Assembly: GCA_036346375.1 (NCBI GenBank)
Contig: CM070508.1
Span: forward strand, 21,582,852-21,646,851
Direction of reading: 5' to 3'
Source: Guadua angustifolia
Taxonomy: Eukaryota > Streptophyta > Magnoliopsida > Poales > Poaceae
Length of the DNA: 64,000 bases
The notes under the pieces are model-generated. The model made no database searches. It saw only the letters and a list, made by a program, of their open reading frames with translations, and was not told the DNA's origin. Below are positions 10,700 through 22,806 of this stretch, piece after piece; position 1 is the first letter of the stretch, and each line of letters begins with the position of its first letter. The position numbers were made by a program, and so were the translations under genes.

Positions 10700-12180
10700 G
10701 TGGCTGGAACTCGAAGTGATCATGTACTAATCTCCTTAATTTTTTTTACAAAACTAGCCCTTTTGCAAAATTTTTTACAAAAATAGCTTCTGGCCCTTGC
10801 ATTCCATGCATGGAGAGCACGAAAATGAGCACAACACGACACATGTGGCACATTCCACGCTCGGGTAGTGTGGGAAGTCGTCGTGCCGCGGTTGGGATCT
10901 ACGGTGGAGTTTAACTATGACGCAGCAGCATCGCAACCACACATATCAGATCGGACGGCCAAGGTTTGCTGATGAGGTTTTGACGCGAGGCTGCTACGGT
11001 TGCGATATGCATCACCATTTAGACCAACAGGACTAGATCGGACGGCTCAAGTTGATCAAAAGCAGACGAAGCGATGGCATTACGTGACAGCATCTAGAGC
11101 ATCAGCTACAAATCCAATAGCTATGGATGAATCTAGGGCAGGCCAAGCGACAAAACACATGGTAAGATCTAAGCCTTACACACCAGATCGAATGGCTAGC
11201 GCTACTCGACTCAAAATGGTGATCTGGCTACCCCGGTGCTTGACACGCGACGAACATCCAGCAACTCCTCCCCAATTCTGACTGTCATAGAAGCTCATGA
11301 GGTAGCGATGATGGCACGCCTGTGCAACTCACTGGACGTGAAGATGACGATGTGACTAACGGCGCTCCTAACCTTCTTTGGCGACGTTTTCACCTGGAAC
11401 CGACGAAGTCAAAGACGACAAACTTAGGGTGACCATGAAGACGGCGGAGACCCAACAAATAGCAAGCAAAATGGTGAAAAACAATGACCCTACTTTGGTG
11501 AACTCAGGCAAGCTTGCATGGGCTAACGACAGCGTCTCAGCTTTCATGCTCTGAGGCAAAAGGTGTGGTGCAGGGTGGGCTTTCCAACACGATTGGTAGC
11601 GCATTAAATAGCCATCTAGACGTCTGAGTTAAGTGCAAAATACGTGGAAAATTACATGGCGGCGGTGGAATACAAAGATGATACGACTTCGATGACATGG
11701 CAAAAGATCTGGACCGAACACGTGGAGTAGATCAACAGTGCTTGGCGTGTAGGCAACGTGGCTCAATCTCGATCATGCATTTGAAACCAACGGTTAGAGA
11801 TCTAGGGTTTACACGGAGCGGGTTGGATTAGGCTAGTGGCGCGAGGAAAATGGGCCGAGCCTGTTGGGTTTTAGCCCAACACTATACATAGGTTTTAAAA
11901 CATTTTTCAACTAAAGTAAATCCCAAAATTAGAATAAAACAAAATAAATAGCAAAAATATCCAAAAAATTCCAAAAACAATCAAGAAAATATTGTAAGGT
12001 ATTTATAACTCAAGTAAAATATTTATAGTAAAACTTTATTTAAACCTTTTAGATTTTTAAAAACTAAAACAAAAGGCTTAATTCAAATAAATCCAAAATA
12101 AATTAAATAAATTCTAGAAAATTCACAAAAAATATAAAATGCATATTAAATTTAAGAAATGCAAAAATTGAGATGTTACA
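10700..12180 (-). repeat. LTR-like sequence, possibly Gypsy (minus strand)
   Basis: GC-moderate sequence (10.7-11.85 kb) passes into a very AT-rich block (11.88-12.18 kb) ending ...ttgagatgttaca. Read on the minus strand this starts tgtaacatctc and is followed by AT-rich short-repeat sequence, the look of Tekay/Del-type Gypsy LTRs in grasses. I cannot identify the other LTR end, a PBS or a target duplication, and no protein domain is present. The short frames at 11000-11281 and 11368-11604 have no recognised homology. Confidence 0.3.
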
Positions 12181-12556
12181 ATTTGATACTTATTCCGGGT
12201 CAATTGTAAATGAGTTGCGTATGTATGCTTTGTAAATGAGCTGGGTTGTTGGCTCTTAAGTTTTAATTGTCAAGTCAACTAAACCATCAAATGATGCATG
12301 ACCCAATTCACAAAACAGGTCGACAGCTCTATCTTCTTCCCAACAATGCATAGATCCTCTGATCTCTCTCCCTATTCTTCAATGGCAATTTGTCTTGGGC
12401 TAGATGGAGGACTGGGCAGGGTCCTGCTGACGAGCCTAGGCAGCTCGCTAGGAGGTGGCTCCACCACTGGTAGGAACCATTTTGAGATTACAATTATGTC
12501 CGTGTGTATGCGCGTGGAGTGCATACATGGTGTGTATGTGTGTTTGCACGTGTGAG
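12181..12556. other. Unassigned intergenic sequence
   Basis: No credible gene. It includes a cagctcgctagg/cctaggcagc-like imperfect palindrome near 12435-12455 and a tg/gt-rich run at 12500-12550. Confidence 0.35.
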
Positions 12557-13529
12557 CAAGGTTTGAAATCTCGTTTTCGGACGACATCTCGAAACCTCCC
12601 GAAATCCAAGATCTCACCAAGATCTTTGAATTTTGAACAAATCCTGATGAGATGCAAAAAAAAAATTTAAACTGGTTTTTTTGCATTAAGAAAACCAAAA
12701 TTTTGGTCAGAAAATATCGGCGAGATTTGCCGAGATTTTGGTGAATTTCCACCGGCGGAAAAGTAGCTCAAACAATGATGAAAAATTTTGAATTTTTTTG
12801 TGGAGGGTCCTGACATATGAATGACATTATCATAAAATTTTAGATGATTATGATGCCTGCAAAATTTTTAAAAATTTGAAAATTGGTACTATCCTAATAA
12901 AACGCTGACTGACAAGTTTGAACTAAATGAAAAATGAACAAACCACATTAGAAAATTTTGAAATTTTTTGTGCATGATTTTAACATATCACTAATATTTT
13001 CATATAATTTTTAGATGATGATAAAGCTTGAGAAATTTTTAAAAATTTAGACAGTGATGATGTCCGAATGAAAAATGCTTGAAATCATGTTAGAAAATTT
13101 TGAAATTTTGTTTGGATGATCCTAATGCTTCTTTAATCTTTTCATAAAATTTTTAGATGATTATCAATCTGTAAAGTTAGAAATTTTAGCAACATTTTGA
13201 CTGATATTTGGATTCTGAGGATTACAAACTTACAATTGGAAACAAGCAATATATATTGGCATTACAAATAATAGGCATGAAATAAAATTGATACATATGA
13301 CAATTCGTCATGTATACACCACAAATATGACTATACAGAAGCACATGAGAACTACCTGTAAAAGCACATATTACGTCAGAATGCAACACTCAGCTCGAAC
13401 CACCTACAAGAGCCATAATTGAAAAATGAGTATGCAACATGAACATAAATTGCAAGAAAATGCATAATTCAAGGAGTAGGATCATGCAAAGTATGGACAA
13501 CAATGCATTTACGTACCTACGAGTAGTAA

Positions 13530-15756
13530 TAAACCTGTGGTGCAAACTTCACCTCCTCACTATCGACAATGACCTCATAATACCTCCTCTCGTGCAGTTG
13601 CTTGTATTCTTCCCAAGTCATGTCCCATGGTAGGTAGGCAGATTTCCAATGCTCGTAATGAGCCATCCAGCAAGTATTATTCTCTAACCGGTAAAGGTAC
13701 CTGACAGATGTGTCTCATACGTATGGATCATTGTAGGGATCAGTGTAGTCAAACAGCCAAGAGATACTCAATCCATGATAGCTCTGTCTAGGACCATACC
13801 CACCCTGATCCCAGCCATACATCGAACTATACACAGGAAGCTCACTTGAGAAGCTCAAACAGCTGGAAGACTAGTTCCCACACCATGAGTCTATGTCATC
13901 CTAAGGCTGCGCTGCCTGTCGCCCACCCCCACCACTCGTTGTGCCCTTCCCCGTACTACGGGTCTTCACCTAGCTCCTACATCATCTTGAGTGCACCTGT
14001 CCATCGTGGGCATAAGAGGTTAGTACAATCATCACAAGAGTTGTAACTTACAAACATAAGGTCATTTCAAACATGTGAAATACGGACACCCAGCCTTCCT
14101 TCTTGAAATTTGTCGGTGTTTCGTATAACCGGCAAGTAGATTTGTAAGTATAGGGGTCGCGCGTCCCCTCTCCTTGAATGGTTAGACTAAGGGAGTCCCG
14201 GATGTATACTGGTTCGGGCCGAATGTCCCTACGTCCAGTTCGTGGTGGTGGATCTCATTACTCAGAGTGTGGTGGATTACAAGCGAGGGCTAAGGACAGG
14301 CCCTTAGCGCTTATCCGAGTGCGGGAGCCCGGGAGCTAAGAACGCTCGCTCGGGTCGGAAGGCCCGAATTGGGTCGGATGAGTAAGCGAGGTAGAATGCG
14401 AAAATGAGTGAGTCCCCCTTTCCATGAGGGCCCTGCCTCCCTTTATATAGTCGGAGGGGGCAGGTTACACGGGAATTCTGAGGAAAGATGTAGGGGTATG
14501 CTATGCCCGGGAGTCCCGGTCTTCGGTCCTGGTGAATGACTGATTCCTGTTCATCCCATGCGAGGTTGGTAGACACATCTGATAGTATTCCGCCGGGAAG
14601 GTGCGCACCTGCCCTCTGCTTGCCTGCCAGATACTGACGTTGCTTGCGCCGTATTCTGGTGTTGTATTGGGACGGAGCGCGTCCCCCCACTGTGCCTGAC
14701 GGGGTGAAGGGACGGGCGTTTGACCTCGCGGCCCCTACGCCGTCTTGAGAAGGAGCCATCTGCTTCAGCATGGACGTCGCGTCCATGGGGCAGGTGACCA
14801 GCTTGGAGTCAATGTGGCGGGGGTCGTTGAGGCGGAGTTTTGCCAGGGTTCTGACCGGGGCTTGGTCAGAGCCTACGGAGACGCCTGACCGGTTGCTGGT
14901 GGAACTCAGACGGGGCCTTGGACCGATGCTGGTCGGAGCATCCCTGGTGGGCCTGATCGAAGCCGAAGATCCTTCATGTCCCCTTGGGCCTTGAGCTGGG
15001 CCCAAGATGGTTCATCTAGCAATTCAACTGATATTTAGGGATAATCCCATCTGTGAGGGACGGAGGCTTTGGTAATATCCCTTCCTACGCCCCGCAATGA
15101 TATCAGCGATTTGTTCTTCAAGTTCAGATGACTGAGAGAAATACGATCTTGAAATGGATGTATACTTTGCTGTGGGGTACCCCTGGTATGAGTATTCGTC
15201 AAAATTGCATTAGCATGGAACCACTTGGACCATACCCTCTTTAGCTTCTGCCTGGCCCCCTGCTTGAATACAATGCCAATACAAGGTTGTTACAGGGCAC
15301 CACTCCATGCAAGGTCAATATCGATGGAGGCATGGCTTTTTCATGTTGATTGGACTTCCTGAACATTTTACTGAGAGTGTATTGGACCAAGAGCCTCGCT
15401 GCACCACTATCAGACCCTGAACCTGGGATCAAACCTTAGCTCCTGAGGTAGGCCTCTTTTTTGGAGGCCCTTATGACCATCTTGAGATACTCCTACTCAA
15501 TATAGTAATCTGTGGCCAAGATTGCCCAATCATCGCATGCCTCCTCCTTACAGAGGCGCACCGCCTCCTTCTCCTGACCTCCATGGAGATCAGCGAGCAT
15601 GGCCTGCCTAACCACTTTAGGCACGTCGGGGTAGACCTTCACATTGCTGGCGCGGCCAACCAGATGTTCCTTTAGACGGGTCGTCCCTCCATCCTTCATA
15701 ACATGCTTATAGTAGTTGCACTTCAACTCTTGCGCGATGGCTTCCCATACTCCCAT
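13530..15756 (-). pseudogene. hAT transposase remnants (hAT-4)
   Basis: At 15560-15756 the minus strand encodes a BED-finger-like start (LKCNYYKHVMKDGGTTRLKE...). The second Cys of the expected CxxC is Tyr, so the finger is broken. Further 3' a fragment with WSKWFHANAI (about 15205-15240) is typical of this hAT group. At 13530-13850 a Tyr/Gly-rich C-terminus is readable (MYGWDQGGYG..., then WDMTWEEYKQLHERRYYE). The DUF659 core is missing and 14.11-15.0 kb is an inserted LTR. Frameshifts and stops occur throughout; no protein can be made. Confidence 0.65.
14109..15003. repeat. LTR-like insertion (Gypsy type) within hAT-4
   Basis: It starts tgtcggtgtttcg and contains the block gtatactggttcgggcc... 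ctacgtccagt, a signature common in grass Gypsy LTRs, plus a TATA-like tttatatag (14451). It divides hAT-4 remnants. No PBS, pol domain or clear 5-bp duplication is visible, so it is either a solo LTR with eroded ends or an LTR fragment; the right boundary is approximate. Long GC-rich frames on both strands inside it are not credible genes. Confidence 0.5.
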
Positions 15757-15759
15757 ACG

Positions 15760-16530
15760 GTACCCGTATGATCTACCATCATGACAATCTACAATGGAAC
15801 ACGAAAGATGCCAAAATAATGATACTATGATACGAGAGAATGATCAAATACACCATATAACTGATAGCCATCATACATATTACTAAAGTTCTTTTCCCTA
15901 TTGATCACTAATCATGTATTGTTGCAGGATTCATTTTTTAAAAGCAAACCACCTAACTACATACTAGAACTAGTTGATTTCTCTTCTCCAAAATAATGTG
16001 TTACATAACAAAACCACATAATCAGGTAGTTAACACATAATCCTTAGGAATATTTATCCCCCAAGGCAAATAAATGCAAACATTATTATTACACCTACAG
16101 TCAACTATGCAAGAAATGTGACTCTGCACAAGCAGAGGAAGAACATCATTTTTCATTAATGTTACATAACACTACATTCATATGTTCTAGACTGCTAGAT
16201 GAACCTTTCAAAGAAGTGGCAAGTATCACCTAGCACAGACCTATCTACTTGTAAATATACATTATACCTTGGCACAATTTTGCAGCAGCAAATCTACAAT
16301 ATGATTTACAAAGAGTTTTAAGATAATTATTCAGCAATAACCATAGCCAAGGTCTTCACCAGCATCAACACTACCATGATTTGAGCACTTAGCAACAAAA
16401 TCACCAAAAGGTGTAATAAAAATACCACAGGAGGGAACTATAGAATATAGGTCATCACAGCAACTCAGCAAGTACAACTATGGTGCTTGATCTCTGACAA
16501 TACTACATAGTCCATACTTGTGCATAGATG
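15760..16530. other. Non-coding 5' region of hAT-4
   Basis: AT-rich sequence between the transposase start and the subterminal repeats; only tiny frames. This may be the element promoter/intron region, but I see no definable motif. Confidence 0.35.
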
Positions 16531-16933
16531 CATTTCGGCCAAAAATCCAGCCAGATCCGCTAGCTAAACCATGTATTTTAGTAAAAATTAGTGAAATCTT
16601 GGGCTTGAACACTGAGATCTCGCTTTGAAAAAACTGAGATTTCCCTCTTTTGTTAACAAGATTTCGGTTTGCCACTCCGAGATTTCGCTAATATATCCCA
16701 AGATCTCAGGTTGGAGAAGCGAGACTTACTCTTTTGGTCATTGGGGAGGGCTGGAAGGTGGCCAAAGCTTGCCGGATTAGGTTGGTCATCGAGGGGAAGA
16801 AGCAATGCAGTGAGCTAATAGACCAGAGTGTGTGAGTGAGGCTTCCAAGCCCATGAGGAAATGACTCGGGCTCATTTTGTTTGCTCTAAGGCTGAAGCTA
16901 CAAATTCTATTGAATGTGCAGCACAGCAAGCAA

Positions 16934-17014
16934 CACGGCTCGGCTCAATTGATTCAAATGCGACAGATAAGGCTCTAAGCCCTTTCCACGGCGTGGGTTC
17001 GAATCCCATGCCCA
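16934..17014 (+). pseudogene. tRNA-Leu-like pseudogene or tRNA-derived relic
   Basis: The segment reads like a degenerate cytosolic tRNA-Leu. It has a D-arm-like ggctcaattgattcaaatgcg, an anticodon-stem-like cagataaggctctaag with AAG in the loop region, a variable arm, and a perfect T-arm ggcgtgggttcgaatcccat, followed within 15 nt by a T-run (pol III-type terminator). The acceptor stem does not pair well. It lies in the non-coding right side of hAT-4. It could also be the head of a SINE. Confidence 0.4.
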
Positions 17015-17334
17015 ACAACAATTTTTTCATTTTTTTCACATGTATTCCTCATAGATGGTCTAAAAATGTTCTAGAAAAAAATAAAGCCAAATTTGGCCCA
17101 AAATCACTGAAATCCGGTCAAAAAAGTGTGAAAACAGGCCCAAACAATCGAAATCCTGGCGAGATTTCTAAAATACTGTAGCATTTTGATTTTTTTATTT
17201 TCTTAATCCAAACGGGATTTTGAATCCCGTAGGAGACCAAAATAAGAGATTTTGCTAGGAATTTGAACCATGAGTGTGCAGCTTCCAGTCATACAAAAAA
17301 TTGGGATGACTCCGACAAAATGTTTTGGGTGACT

Positions 17335-17560
17335 TTCCATATTCCACCAAATGGGTTTTCACATGATATTTCCCTTATACTCGTAGCATCCCAAAGATTT
17401 TCAAATTTTTGGAAAATATTTATTTGGGATTTTCAAAAAATGGTACTAAATTTTCTAATTTTATAAGATTTCTTTAATTTCTAGATATTAGAAGGGATGT
17501 AATTAAATTAGTCGAACAATAATTTCAAGAATAACATATTTTATTAAATTTATTCCAAAG
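17335..17560 (+). repeat. Dispersed repeat family R, copy D (partial)
   Basis: It matches 10430-10620 and 28040-28230: ttttcacatgatatttccct, gtaccatcccaaa, ttttcaaaaaatg, and aggatttaattaaatta with small gaps. It directly follows the right end of hAT-4, so hAT-4 probably inserted into this copy. Confidence 0.55.
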
Positions 17561-18052
17561 AAATGTACATCTAGAATTTTTTTGAATTTTAGGAGTTTAT
17601 TTCATGTTTTGTGGGCTTTATTTGAACTTCTAAAGGCAGTTCACAAACAATCAAAAACCGTTCTATTTCCTTCAATCTCCACTGGGCCGAACACTTGCTG
17701 CCTACTTCTCTCCGTCTCTCAACGCTTTGGTCCAAGACCCATCACCTTCTTCTTCCCGGCCAACCTATCTTCCAAACTGCAAGTCTGCAACGCCTAATTG
17801 GCAGTCGCTCTGGGCCGGTTAACTCGGCAAGCTTCTTGGCATGAATCCACTTATTCCGATCCAGCAATGTTAAAGTAATTTCTCGTGGCTTTCACAATCA
17901 TTTGTACATGCTTAAAGTTTAATTGATTTTGGTGCTTGTTTGAATTATTTGTGTTATTCTAGTGCTTGTTGTAAACCTCCAGTCACGGCCCAGGCGACGA
18001 GCACAGGCGGCAGCCTTGGGTGGGCATGTTGGCCGCGACCTCGGGCGTTGTG
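17561..18052. other. Unassigned sequence left of the MULE-like element
   Basis: No domain-bearing frame. 17960-18050 is GC-rich and joins the inverted-repeat element abruptly. Confidence 0.35.
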
Positions 18053-18253
18053 ATGAGAAAATGCAATCTTTGCCACTTCAAACTTTGCCTCTTCAATTTT
18101 TGCCACTCTAAACATTGTAATACAATCTTTGCCACTCAAAACAATTACCACTTCCATATTTGCCATTTTACCTCACTAATCTCATTTTCTCCTTTTCTAA
18201 ATTAATTTGGACACTAAAATTTACGGTTCTACCCTTCCCTAATTAAACAAGCG
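18053..18253 (+). repeat. Left terminal inverted repeat of MULE-like element
   Basis: 201 bp, inverted partner at 19496-19696. Both arms end inward at the shared aattaaacaagcg. Motif ctttgcc(a/t)ct recurs about every 20-30 bp. Confidence 0.85.
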
Positions 18254-18779
18254 TCGCATTCAGTCTCAGAGTCGTAACACGACCAGTTCACATGGTGCGA
18301 GTATTTCAATACAACATTGTTCTAGGTATTCTGCATGTGCTTCATTCAAGATATTGTTGGTTGGCTGGGTGCACATGTGTTAATGAATCTTCAGTGTTAA
18401 GACCGTGCAAGCTAACGGCTCATTAGCAATAAGCAATAACAATTCAAATAGAGAATTGGGTGTATATATCACATATAATACGAGTTCGGAGACCCAGCAA
18501 AGGTAACCGTTTATAACATATGAGACCATAATTACGGTCATTAGGTAGGCCTACAAGATTCAAACATGATACAATACAAAACTACTACCAAAAAGCGATA
18601 TGCCCTCTGCATATTTTACAGGTATGAGCTATAGCGCCAGAAAAAACATGAGAGCTTGCAGGAGGAAACATGAAAAAAGAAAAATAAAACAATCCCTCGT
18701 GATTACTTCCTACTGCCTTGATGTTTGCAGCTCCACCACCAATAGGATAAGTATATGCTGTTTGTGCTAGAAATTCAGC

Positions 18780-19090
18780 CTTGAATCAATTTCGGAGGAC
18801 CAAACAACGAATCAGATGTTGTCATTTCTCTCTTCTGATAGGTATAATCATATAAGAACCATCCAGCTAAATCTATAGCGGGATATCCATACCGTAGCCT
18901 ACAAACTGTCATCAATGACTTCCTCCCTAACCCAAAAGTTGCCAGACTATGCGGAGTTGCCAAACCCACCAGATTTTCTGGTATTGTTGCCCCCAAAGCT
19001 GCCAAAACTGCCAGAGCTAGAATTACCAAAACCACCACCAGATCGTCCTGAGCCAGAATCCCCAACAAGTCAGAACAGCTGACCCATGCA
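18780..19090 (-). pseudogene. Captured gene fragment, Gly/Ser-rich C-terminus
   Basis: On the minus strand, a probable acceptor (...gcatgggtcag) at about 19080 leads into a frame reading LLGDSGSGRSGGGFGNSS and then SFGGNNTRKSGGFG. This is a Gly/Ser/Phe-rich tail like those of plant RNA-binding or DEAD-box proteins, then a stop and a stretch resembling 3' UTR. It lies inside MULE TIRs, so a transduplicated host-gene 3' end is the simplest reading. The parent gene cannot be named from this sequence. The longer 133-residue frame at 18775-19176 is in another phase and less plausible. Confidence 0.45.
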
Positions 19091-19495
19091 TAATTGCTCA
19101 TGCAAGCTGACACATCCAAACAGGCGTTTGAACATATTAAGTGGCAAACACAGCAGCTAATCAGACTATGCAACAATATAATGGTGATGCAAACTTCAAA
19201 TTTTTATCAGTACAAAATTTTTGTAAAGTTTCAGAGATATAAAAAAAAAGAGCGTCGTCTCCAAATGTTCCAAAAGGAAAATGTCAAAGCAGAGGGCATC
19301 AATGGGGACTGTCTGGGAAGTGTCCTATTCCTAGAAGAAACAGTAGACCACTGCATTGTTTTGGACTGTTCAGAAAAACAAAGGAAAATGCTAATCCTCT
19401 CAAGTCATCAGTTTGCTGTAATGGTGGAGATGTTGAAAGCAATGTCCAGGGGAAAAATTGTTGGCTGATCCTATCCTTTTCTCTATTCATTTTCT

Positions 19496-19696
19496 CGCTT
19501 GTTTAATTAGGGAAGGGTAGAACCGTAAATTTCAGTGTCCAAATTAATTTAGAAAAGGAAAAAATGAGATTAGTGAGGTAAAATGGCAAATATGGAAGTG
19601 GTAATTGTTTTGAGTGGCAAAGATTGTATTACAATGTTTAGAGTGGCAAAAATTGAATAGGTAATGTTTGGAGTGGCAAAGATTGCATTTTCTCAT
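19496..19696 (-). repeat. Right terminal inverted repeat of MULE-like element
   Basis: Inverted partner of 18053-18253. Confidence 0.85.
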
Positions 19697-20370
19697 TGCA
19701 GAAAAATTAGCACACCGTTAATTACCACTTGCCATTCCATGCTTACCTTCCGTAGATCCTTGATAAATTTCAATTTTTTTCGATGTCGCCAACCTTAATT
19801 TATGGGTACAAGGTTCTTGACGAACCAACCATGTCGTACATTCATTGGGAAATTGCCTATTCCTATCCTGAATTGTATGGAACCAATGGAGTATAGCTTC
19901 TAGGATTGCGTCCAAGTTTGATCGATTCTTTTCATCGTGCGAAAGAATTGAATTGCTTATTGCAGACGATCAAGGCGGATCACTGTTACTAACCGTAGGT
20001 GACCAACACGGTGGGGCACCGTGCGGTCGGAGTAGTGGAGTACACAGTGAGGGTGGCCGAAGGTCGGATTTGACGACCCAGCTTGCCGGCTCATGGGTGG
20101 CACGCACGCTGGCGGCTTAGCAGAAGCAGCCGCGTTTGGGCACAATGGCTACAGCAGGGTGGCGCACACCACACGCGGGACGGCAGGCGGTCATTGGCCG
20201 TGGCGAGGCACGGCGATGTGCATGGGAGACGGGACGCGGCGTGCTGGCCACAACGTTGGCTGGAGCTCGGCTTGACCTGTGAAGAGAGAGAAGATGAACT
20301 GTGTTAGGCAATCATATACACGGTTATATTTTCTAATATTTATGATTTATTAACTTGTTTCTTAAATAAT
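19697..20370. other. Unassigned sequence
   Basis: A GC-rich island at 19970-20290 has open frames on both strands, but none shows a domain or splice structure I recognise. Confidence 0.35.
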
Positions 20371-20379
20371 TTTATTATT

Positions 20380-21545
20380 ATTTATAGTAAGTATGTGATT
20401 TATTTGTGAAACTCTATATATGACTTTGTAAAGAATATTCTAAAATGGTCCCTAGTTGATAAATATACGATGACATATATTAATAGACTAACATATATAT
20501 TGATTGATGATCATGTTTTACGGGTCGTAGATATGGAGATATCAAATCAATAATATAGACACACGTTAGAAAACATAGAGTTGGATCAACCCCACCTTAA
20601 GACATTGTGAGAACGTTATAATCTTACTTGTCATCAGTTAGTTTTATATACAATGTATATACTATATTCTTATACATAAGTTTGACGTATGTAATCGAAA
20701 TGTATAATGACTTTTTTAGGTGTTGCCAAACGCTGCTAGGCTTGGTCAATCAAAACGGAATTTGCCCCTCCATATAACGGAAGAGATATCTCTAGGCCTC
20801 TCAAATGGTCAGATTCCCAAAATATATGGCCATGCTACTCGCAGTTAAAGAGTTAACAATAGTCGGGAATTCTAAGTTACGTAATTGAAAAAGTGTGGCT
20901 GAGCTATCTAACCAAGGGTGGCATATTCTCGCCTTGAGTTTGACTAATATCATAAGGCAAAAAGAAATACATATAACTAAGCATTGTTAAGATTCGTCCA
21001 ATATGATCTTTACATATATTTAAGAATCGGCACATCCTACTAGGGACCGCTATCAATTAATGATTGACTAAGAGTACTCAGACCAAGTATACGTGAGACT
21101 ATAGGGTCGTACACTTAAAGGGTTGGGACTTAATTCAGATGATGATCCAAATTCTATGGGTTTCGAGTTTCTAATAGGGCTCTAATGTAGAAACCCATTG
21201 CGAGATGTCTATAAAAAGAGAAGGGTGGTGACTTTAGGGTTAAGAGACACCATAGAAATTCGGAATTTCCTAAATCTTAGTCGCCACACATCTTTCATCC
21301 AAAACTACACAGTTGGCACTAGCACTCGGCGTGTGGCATTCCTGCCCCGTAAGTCTAGATACTTTAGAGGCATTGTTGCGAAGCTTCAACACTAGGACGA
21401 TTCGCAATCTATGATGGTAACGAGGACGATCTACATCTTGTGGCAATCACGATGGGCTGTTGGAAGAAGCGCGAGGCTAATATGACTACAACCACACCAA
21501 CACGCTACATTGACTCTACTTGTGCTACGGATCAGTGGATCTAAT
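20380..21545 (+). repeat. LTR-like repeat family E, copy 1
   Basis: It is collinear with 45180-46155 plus 46824-47080. Shared blocks include gatgatcat.tt...atctatgg..at, ggaatttgcccctcc, gtggcatattctcgccttgagtt, ccaatatgatctttacatatattt and actatagggtc.tacacttaa. A TATA-like tataaaaaga (21211) is followed by a short GC-richer segment, as in an LTR with U3-R-U5. No LTR partner or PBS was found nearby, so it may be a solo LTR or LTR fragment of an unclassified element. Confidence 0.55.
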
Positions 21546-21596
21546 GGTAATTCTGATCTATAACTTGCATTGGCTCCTTACTTTTGTGGTAGAAAA

Positions 21597-21655
21597 TTTT
21601 GATTTTATACTAAAGTGTCTACCAATTTTGATTTTATACTAGAGTGCCTACCAGT
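21597..21655 (+). repeat. Tandem duplication, ~30-bp unit
   Basis: ttgattttatactaaagtgt is followed by ctaccaa and then repeated with one or two changes (ttgattttatactagagtgc). Confidence 0.75.
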
Positions 21656-22570
21656 TTCCCTTCAAACTGTAGAGGGGGTGTCAACCACAGCAAAGAGGCG
21701 TGGCAGACTGGGGATGCCACGGCTTGGGGCAAGGTCTGGGGAGGTGCAACGCCAGCATACTTTGCTCTGTTCGGCAATGGAAGACAATAGTATTCGAATT
21801 ATATTTTTTTCTATGCATGAATTGGATTTGTTTTTTACAGGGGCAAGACGTGTGGATTAGATTTACTCCCCTGCAAGCACCAGATGCTGTGAGCTTGTGG
21901 TTGCCATCTGCACTGGCTGGTTGGTTGTGACTTGAGCTTGTTCGTTTCAGTGACCATAGTTTTATTTGCAATGCCACGCAATTTAGCTGGTTTGGGTATT
22001 TCATCTTAAATATTAATCGTTAATTGCATTCTGACCTTTTGGACCATGTCATTTTCATACTGTTAATCTGGTTGTATTTTGTTGGCAATCTGCAAGATGC
22101 GTAATACAGTCTATTTTTGACAGGGAATTTATCGATTCTGCGTTGTTGTGGTGTGCCATGTTTATATATGCTTCTCAAATACTGGGCATATTCGCCAAGA
22201 GATGCGATTCAAGATTGTCTGAGAGCAGGAGCAATTCAATTTCAAGCAGTTGCCACTTGCCGCAGCGAATGAAAGTATGGACTTTGGACATCAATGAGTA
22301 ACGTCACTTCATGTCTGAAGCCAGAATGGCATCCGGATGAAGACTGGGCTGGCTTGTGAATGGTCAGTGATTCTTTCAGTTTTTGTAACTCTGTTTTCTG
22401 CTGTCTTCTCATTCAGTTTTATGTTTGGTGGAATAGGGTGTTCCACTTTTCAAAAAAAGAAATCCTTGATATATAGTGAACCTAGATTTGCTCAACATCA
22501 TTTGGGTTAGCTGGAACAAATTTGTTACTTTAGTAGTACAACTGCATTGAAAAAATCAATTTAGTTTATG
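21656..22570. other. Unassigned, possibly transcribed-gene-derived sequence
   Basis: Intermediate GC, with splice-like junctions (for example ttttttacag before gggcaagacg at 21841) and 3'UTR-like T-rich stretches, but no domain I recognise in any frame. It could be a decayed gene fragment or repeat filler. Confidence 0.25.
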
Positions 22571-22575
22571 TGGGA

Positions 22576-22806
22576 TGTTAGGGATAATCACGGATACCTT
22601 AAATCCTAACTTACCATATCTTTTGGATACCTTATATTCTATAATTCCGGAATCCTAATTGGCTATATAAAGCCATCCCTATGTACATGTAAAGTTTGAA
22701 CTAAATAGTGCATTTGTCTTCTGTGGTTTTTTCCCGTAAGGGTTTTTGACGTAAAAAACTTGTGTCTCCCTTTTATATGTGTGCTTTGCATCTACAAACC
22801 ATAACA
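22576..22806 (+). repeat. Solo LTR (Copia-like, 231 bp)
   Basis: It starts tgttagggataatc and ends accataaca, giving TGTTA...TAACA termini. The perfect 5-bp flanks tggga (22571-22575 and 22807-22811) are the expected target duplication of an LTR retrotransposon. A TATA box (tatataaa, 22665) lies mid-element and a T/G-rich segment follows, consistent with U3-R-U5. No internal sequence remains, so this is the product of LTR-LTR recombination. Confidence 0.75.

Larger units (their letters stand above)
12557..17272 (-). mobile_element. Decayed hAT element (hAT-4)
   Basis: The left end caaggtttgaaatctcg and the inverted right end (catggttcaaat on the minus strand, ending at 17272) resemble each other and resemble hAT-3 termini. 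The 8-bp flanks cgtgtgag and agtgtgca agree at only five positions, so the duplication is weak. Both subterminal regions are full of gagatttcg/cgagatctc motifs (12565-12740; 16600-16710; 17150-17250). The interior holds minus-strand transposase remnants, a nested LTR and a tRNA-like relic. The right flank is family-R-like (17335-17560). Confidence 0.65.
18053..19696. mobile_element. MULE-like element with 201-bp terminal inverted repeats
   Basis: 18053-18253 and 19496-19696 are inverted copies with only a handful of differences (landmarks: atgagaaaatgcaatctttg, ggttctacccttccctaatt). Such long TIRs with no transposase and a gene-like interior are typical of Pack-MULEs. The expected 9-bp duplication is not evident in the flanks, so the flanks may have been rearranged. 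The TIR itself is built of repeated ctttgccact motifs. Confidence 0.7.

Noticed and set aside
14304..15005. 233-residue minus-strand frame
   Set aside because: It lies wholly inside an LTR-like sequence with the tactggttcgggcc signature and has no domain.
18053..18062. 9-bp target duplication of the MULE-like element
   Set aside because: Flanks cgttgtgat and attgcagaa do not match under any small boundary shift I tried.
19094..19468. 124-residue plus-strand frame inside the MULE-like element
   Set aside because: Opposite to the better-supported spliced minus-strand fragment; no family resemblance. Left as possible chance openness.
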